Counted from the stretch's first letter, positions 1-13,700 are shown. The stretch: DNA of 64,000 nt from Onthophagus taurus (GCF_036711975.1 NC_091976.1:31496001-31560000); one strand, 5' to 3'. Translations and numbers: made by a program. The notes: generated by a model from the sequence alone, not told the origin.

Positions 1-100
1 AAAAATTATTAGATATAACACTTTTTACATTTTAAACGTAATTTTAAAATGTCAAAATACAAGGTGAAATTTAAAAAACGGAAAGGAAACTTTAAATAAA
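1..100. repeat. Partial copy of the 183-bp satellite
   Basis: The first ~95 bases match the monomer of the array at 2119-4557: the block ATTAGATATAACACTTTT, then AAAATGTCAAAATACAAGGT. The copy fades into unique AT-rich sequence by about 100. It lies 3' of gene 1, so that gene is bracketed by the same satellite on both sides. The array may continue to the left of the window. Positions 100-212 show nothing recognisable beyond the 3' flank of gene 1. Confidence 0.8.
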
Positions 101-212
101 AAAGAAAACTGAACAAAGATTGAAAATAAAACAGGAACTAAGCAAGAGATTAAAATTAGTTAATTTCCTTTTTAATTGCAAATAATTTTTTTTTAATCTT
201 TATTTAAAAACA

Positions 213-1581
213 TTAATATTGCTTAAGTAAATCAAAAACATAATTATACACCAAAGGAATTATATCAACCGCCCATAAAAAGTCGAGATGATTAAATTTC
301 TCAAAAGGAATTAAATATTTATACACCATATTTGGAAGTTCTATTGCCAACCTTTCCACATCAACAGTCGCTGCTAACCAATCATTTTTGCTATAAATCA
401 TAGCAACAGGAGCTGTAATTTTGTTTAAATTGTAAGATGGAGGCGAAACAGAACCATATTTGATTAAATTTTGAATTAAACCGTAATCGTATTTTCTAAA
501 TTCGCCTGAATTTATATCTTGGGCATAGTGAAGAAGTTGTTTCGTAGCAGCTCCCGCTGGGGTATTGGTCATAATAACTGGAATCATGGTTCTGTTTAAT
601 TGTTCAGAATCAAATCCTCCGATTAAAAAGATAACTCCGGCACAAACTTCTTGGAAAATCGCACCATCTTTACAAAAAACTTTTCCAATCGACCCTAAGA
701 ATTCAATGTCTGGTAAAAATTCGGCGATTCCGATTAATTGTGTGAGAAACTAAAATTGATTTAAAACAATCTTGATTAGATTAAATTAATTTAAACAAAC
801 CTCTAAAGGACCATCAAAAGCAGCTACAAATCTAAACAATGGATTCTCCATATGGTCCATATACGCAACCGGTGCTAAAGAGATCATAACACGAATTTTA
901 TTGTTATAAGCTGGTTTTTCTGAACACATTACGTAAAAGCTAGTTGTTCCTTGGGAGTGGCCTATATAGAATAGCTTTTCTTGTTTTGTGTAGCTTAAAA
1001 CGTAATCGATCATAGCTGGTAAATCATATTCTCCAATTTCATTCCAACTAAAAATAAGTAAAATTAATTTTTATCTTAAACAATTTCAAATATTATACGA
1101 AAAATCCCAAAAATCAGATTTATATTTATCAGGATCCAAAGAAATATGATTTCTTGAATATGTTGTTCCTCTAGCATTTCCCATCCAAACGTCATAACCC
1201 AAATCGGCTAAGAGAAATCCTAAACTTTTCTCTGGACCCATATTAACCCAATCTGCCGATGAACTCAAAAGACCGTGCATCACAAAAACGACAGGTTTAT
1301 TTTCAGCGGGCCCACTTTTCAATCCATAAGGAATTCTATGCATTTCTAAAAGATATCCATCATCGGTTTCGATGTTCCTGTGCCTTTCAATCGGATATTT
1401 ATATTTTTGGATCAACTCAATCTGAAGATAATCTTAAGAAGATAAATTTCCTCGATTTTTTTTGTGTTCTTACCACGCTCAATCCAACATCGGGATGAAG
1501 ATCGGCGAAAGGTTCAGAATTTATTGGTTGTGCAAAAACACAACTAATAGAAATAATTGTTAATAAAGTGATCGTGAACAT
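213..1581 (-). CDS. Gene 1: secreted acid lipase (404 aa)
   Basis: Predicted secreted acid lipase that hydrolyses ester bonds of neutral lipids. Exons on the minus strand: 1581-1474, 1421-1099, 1047-801 and 749-213, all with GT-AG introns and in frame. The start is the Met at 1581, not an in-frame ATG at 1614, because the hydrophobic signal peptide (about residues 1-17, cleavage after VFA) begins at 1581. The family block HPDVGLSV ends exon 1. Oxyanion motif MHGLLSSSADW; nucleophile Ser175 in GHSQGTT; Asp349 in SKNDW; His380 in FNHLDF. The end at LLKQY matches the family. Intron positions, exon lengths and most residues are shared with gene 4, so the two are recent duplicates now in opposite orientation. 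On the minus strand a TATAAAA box lies at 1618-1625 with GATA-like sites behind it. Product class is secure; substrate is not shown. Confidence 0.9.
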
Positions 1582-1617
1582 TTCTTTGGTACTTGAATCG
1601 TATCGCATTTGCAAACA

Positions 1618-1672
1618 TTTTTATACCCAACAAGGACGTTATCGAATATCTTTACATCTAAAGATAAAAGAA
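1618..1672 (-). promoter_or_regulatory. Promoter of gene 1
   Basis: Read on the minus strand: AAAGATA-type GATA sites, a CGATAACG block, then TATAAAAA at 1625-1618, about 40 bases before the chosen start codon. The same order of motifs precedes genes 4 and 6. Function is inferred from the motifs and their spacing only. Confidence 0.55.
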
Positions 1673-1681
1673 TCTTGAAAA

Positions 1682-2118
1682 TTTTCAAATAACAATTTAT
1701 TAATAGATCTTGTTTACAGTTTTATATTTCGGAGTTGAAATGGTTCGTTTAGAAAAGGTGTCAAACCGGAGGATTGGTCCAAATAAAATTAGGAGAGTTT
1801 TCTTTTTATTTGGTTAAGGTTTCACATTTCTATCTTGCTTTGTTAATTTCTTGATATGTCTAAAGTGCATAACTGCTTTACGAACAGATTGTATATAGAT
1901 TTGACTATGCTGAAGAAATAAGGGCAGCTCTGAGAAACTCAAAACTTTAAAAGTCTCTTGGATTCGGATGGATGTCTGAAAACCGATGGCTAAAAGGAAT
2001 TCTTGGATATGTACCTCAACATAGAAGAAGAGGAATAGAGAAAAATGTTGGAACTACAGGATTATATATATATTCCTGAAAATCATGGAGCTTTTCTTTC
2101 CCAAAAGGCCTTTTTTTA
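1682..2118. other. Unique intergenic DNA, no gene seen
   Basis: AT-rich sequence between the gene 1 promoter and the 183-bp satellite. The short open frame overlapping 2016-2237 lies partly in satellite and resembles no family I know. Nothing else is recognisable. Confidence 0.5.
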
Positions 2119-4557
2119 TTAGATATAACAGTTTCTCTTATTTTTAAGCTTAATTTCAAAATGTCAAAATACAAGGTGAAACTGAAAAAACTGTGGAAGG
2201 GTAAATTATGGAAATTAAGAAATGATTCTAGTAGCAAATTAAAGCTGAAACATTCCTCTTTAAAATGATGTATGAAACATGTTGGGTTGAATTATAAAAA
2301 TTATTAGATATAACACTTTTTACATTTTAAGCTTAATTTCAAAATGTCAAAATACAAGGTGAAACTTAAAAAACTGCGGAAGGGTTAATTATGGAAATTA
2401 AGAAATGATTTTGGTATCAAATTAAAGCTGAAACATTTCTCTTTAAAATGATGTATGAAACATGTAGGGTTGAATTATAAAAATTATTAGATATAACATT
2501 TTTTACATTTTAAGCTTAAATTCAAAATGTCAAAAAATAAGGTGAAACTTAAAAAACTGTGGAAGGGTTAATTATGGAAATTAAGAAATGATTTTGGTAT
2601 CAAATTAAAGCTGAAACATTTCTCTTTAAAATGATGTATGAAACATGTAGGGTTGAATTATAAAAATTATTAGATATAACACTTTTTACATTTTAAGCTT
2701 AATTTCAAAATGTCAAAATACAAGGTGAAACTGAAAAACTGTGGAAGGGTTAATTATGGAAATTAAGAAATGATTTTGATATCAAATTAAAGCTGAAACA
2801 TTTCTCTTTAAAATGATGTATGAAACATGTTGGGTTGAATTATAAAAATTATTAGATATAACACTTTTTACATTTTAAGCTTAATTTCAAAATATCAAAA
2901 TACAAGGTGAAACTTACAAAATTGCAGAAGGGTTAATTATAGAAATTAAGAAATGATCTTGGTATCAAATTAAAGCTGAAACATTTCTCTTTAAAATGAT
3001 GTATGAAACATGTTGGGTTGAATTATAAAAATTATTAGATATAGCATTTTTTACATTTTAAGTTTAATTTCAAAATATCACAATACAAGGTGAAACTTAA
3101 AAAATTGCGGAAGGGTTAATTATGGAAATTAAGAAATGATTTTGGTATCAAATTAAAGCTGAAACATTCCTCTTTAAAATGATGTATGAAACATGTTGGG
3201 TTGAATTATAAAAATTATTAGATATAGCATTTTTTACATTTTAAGCTTAATTTCAAAATGTCAAAATACAAGGTGAACCTTAAAAAATTGCGGAAGGGTT
3301 AATTATGGAAATTAAGAAATGATTTTGGTATCAAATTAAAGCTGAAACATTTCTCTTTAAAATGATGTATGAAACATGTAGGGTTGAATTATAAAAATTA
3401 TTAGATATAACATTTTTTACATTTTAAGTTTAATTTCAAAATATCACAATACAAGGTGAAACTTAATAAACTGTGGAAGGGTTAATTATGGAAATTAAGA
3501 AATGATTTTGGTATCAAATTAAAGCTGAAACATTTCTCTTTAAAATGATGTATGAAACATGTTGGGTTGAATTATAAAAATTATTAGATATAACACTTTT
3601 TACATTTTAAGCTTCATTTCAAAATGTCAAAATACAAGATGAAACTTAAAAAACTGTGGAAGGGTTAATTATGGAAATTAAGAAATGATTTTGGTATCAA
3701 ATTAAAGCTGAAACATTTCTCTTTAAAATGATGTATGAAACATGTTGGGTTGAATTATAAAAATTATTAGATTAACACTTTTTACATTTTAAGCTTAATT
3801 TCAAAATGTCAAAATACAAGGTGAAACTTAAAAAACTGTGGAATGGTTAATTATGGAAATTAAGAAATGATTTTGGTATCAAATTAAAGCTGAAACATTT
3901 CTCTTTAAAATGATATATGAAGCATGTTGAGTTGAATTATAAAAATTATTAGATATAACACTATTTACATTTTAAGCTTAATGTCAAAATGTCTAAATAC
4001 AAGGTGAAACTTAAAAAACTGTGGAAGGGTTAATTATGGAAATTAAGAAATGATTTTGGTATCAAATTAAAGCTGAAACATTTCTCTTTAAAATGATCTA
4101 TGAAACATGTAGGGTTGAATTATAAAAATTATTAGATATAACACTTTTTACATTTTAAGCTTAATTTCAAAATGTCAAAATACAAGGTGAAACTTAAAAA
4201 ACTGTGGAAGGGTTAATTATGGAAATTAAGAAATGATTTTGGTATCAAATTAAAGCTGAAACATTTCTCTTTAAAATGATGTATGAAACATGTAGGGTTG
4301 AATTATAAAAATTATTAGATATAACACTTTTTACATTTTAAGCTTAATTTCAAAATGTTACAATACAAGGTGAAACTTAAAAAACTGTGGAAGGGTTAAT
4401 TATGGAAATTAAGAAATGATTTTGGTACCAAATTAAAATTAAAACATTCCTCTTTAAAATGATGTATGAAGCATGTTGAGTTGAATTATAAAAATTATTA
4501 GATATAACACTTTTTACATTTTAAGCTTAATTTCAAAATGTCAAAATACAGGGTGAA
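2119..4557. repeat. 183-bp satellite array, about 13 copies
   Basis: The phrase GAATTATAAAAATTATTAG recurs at about 2289, 2472, 2655 and onward at ~183-base steps until about 4483, giving roughly 13 copies. Copies are mostly 90-98% alike by eye. The first copy is the most diverged and the last is cut short near 4557. Variation is mainly single bases (for example GTTGGGTT against GTAGGGTT). It has no coding capacity. It lies between genes 1 and 2, which are divergently transcribed. Confidence 0.95.
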
Positions 4558-4742
4558 AGGGTTTTCTCTCGAAGTAGATCATATATATATGTATATAAAT
4601 AATATATCTTAATAAAAATATATTTTGAAAACAACACGTGTGATTATTTTTAATAATAAAATTAAAAGTTATCTTAAATAATTCTCAGTTGCTAAATTTT
4701 ATGGTCTTATTTGTAAGTATTTAGTAACAAAATATAATATCA

Positions 4743-4800
4743 GATAAGATTCATAAACTATTTCGTAAAATTTGCACATTTCACTTTGTGGATATATAAA
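4743..4800 (+). promoter_or_regulatory. Promoter of gene 2 (GATAAG and TATA)
   Basis: AGATAAGA with GATAAG at 4743-4748, and a TATATAA box within 4791-4800, about 32 bases before the ATG. The GATA site fits insect gut GATA-factor control, but that is inference from the motif. Confidence 0.55.
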
Positions 4801-4831
4801 CTCGAGCTAACCCTGCATTTATTAGTTCAAA

Positions 4832-6163
4832 ATGATCGCAATAACTTTAATTATACTATTTGCACCACACATTCTTTCTTTAGAATCAGTATCTTATTCT
4901 GACCAAGAATTACCAAAAACGCAACATCCCGACGTTGGGTTAAATGTGGTAAGTATATTTTTTTGGTGTTAATTTTGAGTTAATCATTTCTTTTTAGCTC
5001 GAATTAATAGAAAAATATAATTATCCTGTTGAAAGACATAGAGATATCCAAACAGATGATGGATATCTTTTAGAAATCCACAGAATTCCTTATGGGTTAA
5101 AAAATGGTCCCGGAGAAAATAAACCTGTTATTTTTTTGATGCATGGTCTTTTAAGCTCATCGGCAGATTGGATTAATATGGGTCCAGAAAAAAGTTTAGG
5201 ATTTCTTTTAGCCGATATGGGGTACGACGTGTGGATGGGAAACGCAAGAGGCAACACTTGGTCGCGAAAACACGTCTCATTAAACCCTGATGGTTTTTTT
5301 GATCAAAGAAAGTTTTGGGCATTTTCGTAAATTTTTTTATTAATTTCTTTGCAATTTTATGAATATCTTTTTATTTAAGATGGAATGAAATTGGAATGTA
5401 TGATTTACCAGCAATGATAGATTATATTTTGGAAGTAACAAACCAAAATAGTTTATACTACATTGGTCATTCCCAAGGAACAACATCCTTTTTTGTTATG
5501 GGCTCCGAAAGACCTGAATACAACAAAAAAATTCGACTTATGGTAGCTTTAGCTCCCGTTGCGTACATGTCTCACGCCACAAATCCATTTTTGCAAGTTT
5601 TATCACCATTAGAGGGAGTTTTAGAGGTTCTAGCTGGTTTAATAGGAATCTATGAATTTATGCCGAGTCAGCAAGGTTTAGAAACAATAGGTTCAATTTT
5701 TTGCAGAGATGGTGCTATTTTTCAAGAGATGTGTGCTGGAATTATCTTCTTAATAGGAGGGTTTGATTCTCAACAATTAAACAGAACGCTTATTCCTGTT
5801 ATGATGAGCAACACTCCCGCGGGGGCTTCGGTTAAACAATTCGTTCACTACGCCCAAGGAGTTACAACTTTTCAATTTAGAAAATACGATTTTGGTTTGG
5901 TCGAAAATTTGGTTAAATATGGTTCAAGAAAACCTCCAAGTTATGGTCTCAATAATATCGAAGCACCTGTTGCGTTGTTTTATGGCAAAAACGACTGGTT
6001 AGCTAGCGTGGTTGATGTTGAAAAGCTGGCTAAAAAACTTCCTAATGTAGTAAAACAATATTTGGTGCCTTTTGATAAGTTTAATCATTTGGACTTTTTA
6101 TGGGCAATTGATGTTGTTCCATTATTATACGAGTCAGTATTTGATTTACTTGCACAATATTAA
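4832..6163 (+). CDS. Gene 2: secreted acid lipase (409 aa)
   Basis: Acid lipase of the same family. Exons 4832-4948, 4998-5326 and 5380-6163, with phase 0 and phase 2 GT-AG introns. Exon 1 encodes a signal peptide (about residues 1-16) and ends in the HPDVGLNV block. Oxyanion motif MHGLLSSSADW; nucleophile Ser180 in GHSQGTT; Asp354 in GKNDW; His385 in FNHLDF; C-terminus LLAQY. Unlike genes 1 and 4 it has no intron after the LEV segment, so the last exon is long and uninterrupted. An AATAAA signal lies at about 6201-6206. Gene 3 follows only ~210 bases after the stop, in the same direction. All three catalytic residues are present, so it is probably active. Confidence 0.92.
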
Positions 6164-6308
6164 TTTATTATAATGTTTATTTATTATATGTATTTAATTC
6201 AATAAAAAAATATCTTAGAACATAAATTACTTTTTATGAAAGATAAATAATTGGTATCTTGAGTAGATCTTATTCAAAAATACTACTCCTAAAAAAAGTA
6301 AGTATTCA

Positions 6309-6362
6309 GATAAGACTTTTTCGACTATAAATAAGCCACTTTAATTAATCGGGATCTTCAGT
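6309..6362 (+). promoter_or_regulatory. Promoter of gene 3
   Basis: GATAAG at 6309-6314, TATAAATA at 6326-6333 and an initiator-like TTCAGT at 6357-6362. The same three elements at the same spacing lie before gene 9 (33282, 33299, 33330), with nearly identical sequence between them. The module was therefore copied together with the gene. Confidence 0.65.
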
Positions 6363-6374
6363 CTCTTCGTAAAA

Positions 6375-7787
6375 ATGAAGATCGCAACTTTTTTGATTTT
6401 GGCCTTTTTGGCTCTATCCAATGCCAACGTAACGAAAGACATTCATCCAGCTGCTGGTTTAAGTTTTGTTGGTATCATTAATTTAACAAATTAATCAAAA
6501 GTAAACAATTATTCTATTCCTAGGTAGATATGGTCGAATTTTATGGTTACCCAATCGAAGTACATGAAGATATCCAAACTGAAGATGGTTATTTATTAAC
6601 AATGCATAGAATCCCACACGGAAAATCGAATGGCGATCAAAAAGATAAAAAAGTAGTTTTACTAATGCATTGCTTAATGTGTAGTGGAGCAGTTTATGCG
6701 GTTTATGGACCAGAGAATGGGCTTGCTTTTATTTTAGCCGATCAAGGATACGATGTTTGGATGCCGAGTGCCAGAGGAACACAATTTTCAAAGAAACACA
6801 TTACTTTAGACCCCGAAGATGATGCCGATCAATTTTGGAAATTTAGTTGGCATGAAATTGGTTATTACGACATTCCAGCTTTTATAGATTACATCCAAGA
6901 ACAAACCGGTGTTGAGAAAATGTCTTATCTTGGTTATTCTCAAGGAACAACTACTTTTTACGTTTTGGCATCATCACGACCAGAATATAATGATAAAATT
7001 AACGTTGCAATTTCATTAGCACCTATTGGTTATATGGGGAATATGACCGATTCATTCTTACGATATCTTTCGGAATATATAGACGCTTTAAATGAGTTAC
7101 TCGACATGATTGGTTGGCATGAATTTGTACCAAATTATGAATTAATGGGACCTTTAATGGAATGGTGCAAAGGAAGTGGACAACAACTTTGTGATAACAT
7201 TTTCTTTTTGATATTTGGACAAACTAGTGAAGATATGGATGATGTAAGTTATTTTGAAATAATAAATAAGATAATGTTGTATTATTTACGTAGAATTGGG
7301 GGCCAGTTTTTGCTACCCATTTACCTGCTGGCGCTTCTTCAAAACAATGGGTTCATTATGGTCAAGGAATCCAATCAGGTTTCGTTTTGAATCAAATTTA
7401 TTAAGTATTCTTGTTTTTTATGATTATATTTGTAGGATTTTTCCGTCGTTTTGATTTCGGATTAGTTGGCAATTTAGCTGAATATGGTTCTGTAACCCCT
7501 CCAAAATATGATTTGGGCCAAATCACTGCACCAACTGCTTTCTTATATGGAGATAAAGATAGCAACGCTAATGTTGTGGTAATTTTTAGTTTCTTTCAGT
7601 TTACTTTTAGATAATTTCAATTATTTTTTTTATTGACTTATAGGATGTTGAACAATTACTTAGAGAACTTCCCAATGTGGTTTTTGAAAAACTCGTCGAA
7701 GGATACGCCCATGGTGATTTTATTTTCGCTCAAGATGTTACAGAAAGAGTTAATGAGCATGTTGTAGAAATATTAAATAATTATTAA
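6375..7787 (+). CDS. Gene 3: secreted acid lipase (394 aa), five exons
   Basis: Acid lipase. Exons 6375-6467, 6524-7243, 7294-7378, 7436-7578 and 7644-7787; the frame holds across every junction. Signal peptide about residues 1-17 (ends SNA). Nucleophile Ser170 in GYSQGTT, Asp341 in GDKDS, His370 in YAHGDF. The usual HG before the oxyanion loop is HC (MHCLMCSG), a trait shared with genes 6, 7, 8 and 9. The intron 1 donor is a weak GTTGGT; gene 9 has GTTCGT at the same place. The 57-base intron 7379-7435 is missing from the close duplicate gene 9 but sits at the same codon and phase as an intron of gene 12. The FS/W intron of genes 1, 2, 4, 6 and 10 is absent. Probably active. Confidence 0.88.
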
Positions 7788-7794
7788 AGATAAT

Positions 7795-10700
7795 TTCATT
7801 CATAATTTTAGTTTAATTTGAAAACTTTTAATTATTAGGGTTAAGGTTGGTATTACTGATCGATGGATTAAAATTTCTTATTGGATAAGTTTTGTAGGCT
7901 AATTCTAAAGATTTTTTATATTAAACGTATTATTCCATAAGTTATAGTTATTGCGTTATAGAAGAAATTGTTGAAATAATTGAAAATTTTTAATTATTGG
8001 GGTTAAGGTTGGTTCTAGCGATCGATGGATTAAAACCGTTTATTGGATATGTTTTATAGGCTAATTCTAAAGCTTTTTTGTATGAAACGTTTTATTTCAT
8101 CAGTTATAATTATTGAATTATAGAAGATATTTGTTGAAATACTTGAAAATCTTAATTATTAGGGTTGAGGTTGGTACTACTGATCGATGGATTAAAACTG
8201 TTTGTTGGATATGTTATATAGGCTAATTCTAAAGCTTTTTTGTATGAAACGTTTTATTGCATCAGTTATAATTATTGAGTTATAGAAGAAATTTGTTGAA
8301 ATACTTGAAAATTTTAATTGTTAGGGTTGAGGTTGGTACTACTGATCGGTGGATTAAAATTGCTTATTGGATATGTTTTATAGGATAATTCTGCATCATT
8401 TTTGTATGAAACGTTTTATTCCATCAGTTATAATTATTGAGTTATTGAAGAAATTTTTGAAATACTTGAAAACTTTTAATTATCAAGGTTGAGGTTGGTA
8501 CAACTGATCGATGGATTGAAACTGTTTATTGGATATGATTTATAGGCTCATTCTAAAGCTTTTTTGTATGAAACGTTTTATTTCATCAGTTATAATTATT
8601 GAATTATAGAAGATATTTGTTGAAATACTTGAAAATCTTAATTATTAGGGTTGAGGTTGGTACTACTGATCGATGGATTAAAACTGTTTGTTGGATATGT
8701 TATATAGGCTAATTCTAAAGCTTTTTTGTATGAAACGTTTTATTGCATCAGTTATAATTATTGAGTTATAGAAGAAATTTGTTGAAATACTTGAAAATTT
8801 TAATTGTTAGGGTTGAGGTTGGTACTACTGATCGGTGGATTAAAATTGCTTATTGGATATGTTTTATAGGATAATTCTGCATCATTTTTGTATGAAACGT
8901 TTTATTCCATCAGTTATAATTATTGAGTTATTGAAGAAATTTTTGAAATACTTGAAAACTTTTAATTATCAAGGTTGAGGTTGGTACAACTGATCGATGG
9001 ATTGAAACTGTTTATTGGATATGATTTATAGGCTCATTCTAAAGCTTTTTTGTATGAAACGTTTTATTTCATCAGTTATAATTATTGAATTATAGAAGAT
9101 ATTTGTTGAAATACTTGAAAATCTTAATTATTAGGGTTGAGGTTGGTACTACTGATCGATGGATTAAAACTGTTTGTTGGATATGTTATATAGGCTAATT
9201 CTAAAGCTTTTTTGTATGAAACGTTTTATTGCATCAGTTATAATTATTGAGTTATAGAAGAAATTTGTTGAAATACTTGAAAATTTTAATTGTTAGGGTT
9301 GAGGTTGGTACTACTGATCGGTGGATTAAAATTGCTTATTGGATATGTTTTATAGGATAATTCTGCATCATTTTTGTATGAAACGTTTTATTCCATCAGT
9401 TATAATTATTGAGTTATTGAAGAAATTTTTGAAATACTTGAAAACTTTTAATTATCAAGGTTGAGGTTGGTACAACTGATCGATGGATTGAAACTGTTTA
9501 TTGGATATGATTTATAGGCTCATTCTAAAGCTTTTTTGTATGAAACGTTTTATTTCATCAGTTATAATTATTGAATTATAGAAGATATTTGTTGAAATAC
9601 TTGAAAATCTTAATTATTAGGGTTGAGGTTGGTACTACTGATCGATGGATTAAAACTGTTTGCTGGATATGTTATATAGGCTAATTCTAAAGCTTTTTTG
9701 TATGAAACGTTTTATTGCATCAGTTATAATTATTGAGTTATAGAAGAAATTTGTTGAAATACTTGAAAATTTTAATTGTTAGGGTTGAGGTTGGTACTAC
9801 TGATCGGTGGATTAAAATTGCTTATTGGATATGTTTTATAGGATAATTCTGCATCATTTTTGTATGAAACGTTTTATTCCATCAGTTATAATTATTGAGT
9901 TATAGAAGAAATTTGTTGAAATACTTGAAAATTTTAATTATTAGGGTTGAGGTTGGTACTACTGATCGATGGATTAAAACTGTTTGCTGGATATGTTACA
10001 TAGGCTAATTCTAAAGCTTTTTTGTATGAAACGTTTTATTCCATCAGTTATAATTATTGAGTTATAGAAGAAATTTGTTGAAATACTTGAAAACTTTTAA
10101 TTATCAAGTTTGAGGTTGGTACAACTGATCGATGGATTAAAACTGTTTGCTGGATATGTTATATAGGCGAATTCTAAAGCTTTTTTGTATGAAACGTTTT
10201 ATTGCATCAGTTATAATTATTGAGTTATAGAAGAAATTTGTTGAAATACTTGAAAACTTTTAATTATCAGGGTTGACGTTGGTGCAACTGATCGATGGAT
10301 TATAAGTGCTTGTTGGATATGTTATATAGACTAATTCTAAAGCTTTTTTGTATGAAACGTTTTGTTCCATCAGTTATAACTATAGAGTTATAGAAGAAGC
10401 TTATTGAAATACTTGAAAAATTTAATTATTATGGTTGAGGTTGGTACAACTGATCGATGGATTAAAACTGTTTGCTGGATATGTTATATAGGCTAATTCT
10501 AAAGCTTTTTTGTATGAAACGTTTTATTGCATCAGTTATAATTATTGAGTTATAGAAGAAATTTGTTGAAATACTTGAAAACTTTTAATTATCAAGTTTG
10601 AGGTTGGTACAACTGATCGATGGATTAAAACTGTTTGCTGGATATGTTATATAGGCTAATTCTAAAGCTTTTTTGTATGAAACGTTTTATTGCATCAGTT

Positions 10701-13700
10701 ATAATTATTGAGTTATAGAAGAAATTTGTTGAAATACTTGAAAATTTTAATTGTTAGGGTTGAGGTTGGTACTACTGATCGGTGGATTAAAATTGCTTAT
10801 TGGATATGTTTTATAGGATAATTCTGCATCATTTTTGTATGAAACGTTTTATTCCATCAGTTATAATTATTGAGTTATAGAAGAAATTTGTTGAAATACT
10901 TGAAAATTTTAATTATTAGGGTTGAGGTTGGTACTACTGATCGATGGATTAAAACTGTTTGCTGGATATGTTACATAGGCTAATTCTAAAGCTTTTTTGT
11001 ATGAAACGTTTTATTCCATCAGTTATAATTATTGAGTTATAGAAGAAATTTGTTGAAATAGTTGAAAACTTTTAATTATCAAGTTTGAGGTTGGTACAAC
11101 TGATCGATGGATTAAAACTGTTTGCTGGATATGTTATATAGGCGAATTCTAAAGCTTTTTTGTATGAAACGTTTTATTGCATCAGTTATAATTATTGAGT
11201 TATAGAAGAAATTTGTTGAAATACTTGAAAACTTTTAATTATCAGGGTTGACGTTGGTGCAACTGATCGATGGATTATAAGTGCTTGTTGGATATGTTAT
11301 ATAGACTAATTCTAAAGCTTTTTTGTATGAAACGTTTTGTTCCATCAGTTATAACTATAGAGTTATAGAAGAAGCTTATTGAAATACTTGAAAAATTTAA
11401 TTATTATGGTTGAGGTTGGTACAACTGATCGATGGATTAAAACTGTTTGTTGGATATGTTATATAGGCTAATTCTAAAGCTTTTTTTGTATGAAACGTTT
11501 TATTCCATCAGTTATAATTATTGAGTTATAGAAGAAATTTGTTGAAATACTTGAAAACTTTTAATTATTAGGGTTGATGTTGGTACAACTGATCGATGGA
11601 TTATAAGTGCTTGTTGGATATGTTATATAGACTAATTCTAAAGCTTTTTTGTATGAAACGTTTTGTTCCATCAGTTATAACTATAGAGTTATAGAAGAAA
11701 TTTGTTGAAATACTTGAAAATTTTTAATTATCACGGTTGAGGTTGGTACAACTGATCGATGGATTAAAACTGTTTGCTGGATATGTTACATAGGCTAATT
11801 CTAAAGCTTTTTTGTATGAAACGTTTTATTCCATCAGTTATAGTTATTGAGTTATAGAAGAAACTTATTGAAATACTTGAAAATTTTAATTATTAGGGTT
11901 GAGGTTGGTACAACTGATCGGTGGATTAAAATTGCTTGTTGGATGTGTTTTATACGATAATTCTGCATCACTTTTGTATGAAATGTTTTATTCCATCAGT
12001 TATAATTATTGAGTTATAGAAGAAATTTTTGAAATATTGAAAACTTTTAATTATCAGGGTTGAGGTTGGTACAACTGATCGATGGACTAAAACTGTTTGC
12101 TGGGTATTTTATATAGGCTAATTCTAAAGCTTTTTTGTATGAAACATTTTGTTCCATCAGTTATAATTATTGAGTTATAGAAGATATTTGTTGAAATACT
12201 TGAAAATTTTAATTATTAGGGTTGAGGTTGGTACTACTGATCGGTGGATTAAAATTGCATGTTGGATGTGTTTTATAGGATAATTCTGCATCATTTTTGT
12301 ACGAAATGTTTTATTCCATCAGTTATAATTATTGAGTTATAGAAGAAATTTTTGAAATACTGAAAACTTTTAATTATCAGGGTTGAGGTTGGTACAACTG
12401 ATCGATGGATTAACACTGTTTGCTGGATATGTTACATAGGCTAATTCTAAAACTTTTTTGTATGAAACGTTTTATTCCATCAGTTATAATTATTGAGTTA
12501 TAGCAGACATTTTTTGAAATACTTGTAATTTTTAATTATTCGGGTTGAGGTTGGTACTACTGATCGATGGATTAAAACTGTTTATTGGATATATTTTATA
12601 GGCTAATTCTAAACTCTTTTTGTATGAAACGTTTTGCTCCATCAGTTATAATTATTGAGTTATAGAAGAAACTTGTTGAAATACTTGAAAATTCTTAATT
12701 GTTGAGGTTGAGATTGGTACAACTGATCGGTGGATTAAAATTGCTTGTTGGATATGTTTTATAGGATAATTCTGCATCATTTTTGTAAGAAACGTTTTAT
12801 TCCATCAGTTATAATTATTGAGTTATAGAAGAAATTTGTTGAAATACTTGAAAACTTTTAATTATCAGGCTTGAGGTTGGTACAACTGATCAATGGATTA
12901 AAACTGTTTGCTGGATATGTTATATAGGCGAATTCTAAAGCTTTTTTGTAAGAAACGTTTTATTCCATCAGTTATAATTATTGAGTTATAGAAGAAATTT
13001 GATGAAACACTTGAAAATTTTAATTATTAGGGTTGAGGTTGGTATTACTGATCAGTGGATTAAAATTGCTTGTTGGATATATTTTATAGGATAATTCTGC
13101 ATTAGTTTTGTATGACAAGTTTTGTTACATCAGTTATAATTATTGAGTTATAGAAGAAATTTGTTGAAATACTTGAAAACTTTTAATTATCAGGCTTGAG
13201 GTTGGTACAACTGATCGATGGATTAAAACTGTTTGCTGGATATGTTATATAGGCGAATTCTAAAGCTTTTTTGTATGAAACATTTTATTCCATCAGTTAT
13301 AATTATTGAGTTATAGAAGAAATTTGTTGAAGTACTTGAACATTTTAATTATTAGGGGTGAGGTTGGTACTACTGATCGATGGATTAAAACTGTTTGCTG
13401 AGTATGTTATATAATCTAATTCTAAAGCTTTTTTGTACGAAACGTTTTATTCCATCAGTTATAATTATTGAGTTATAGAAGAAACTTGTTGAAATACTTG
13501 AAAATCCTTAATTGTTGGCGCTGAGATTGGTACAACTGATCGGTGGATTAAAATTGCTTGTTGGATATGTTACATAGGCTAATTCTAAAGCTTTTTTGTA
13601 TGAAACGTTTTATTCCATCAGTTATAATTATTGAGTTATAGCAGAAATTTGTTGTAATACTTGAAAACTTTTAATTATTAAGGCTGAGGTTGGTACAACT

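Noticed and set aside
1582-1614. Upstream in-frame ATG of gene 1
   Set aside because: It adds a polar leader before the signal peptide and lies too close to the TATA box; gene 4 supports the start at 1581.
7244-7390. Extension of the gene 3 frame past 7243
   Set aside because: A GTAAGT donor lies at 7244 and the paralogues continue with NWGPVFA after the next acceptor, so the extra residues are intron translation.
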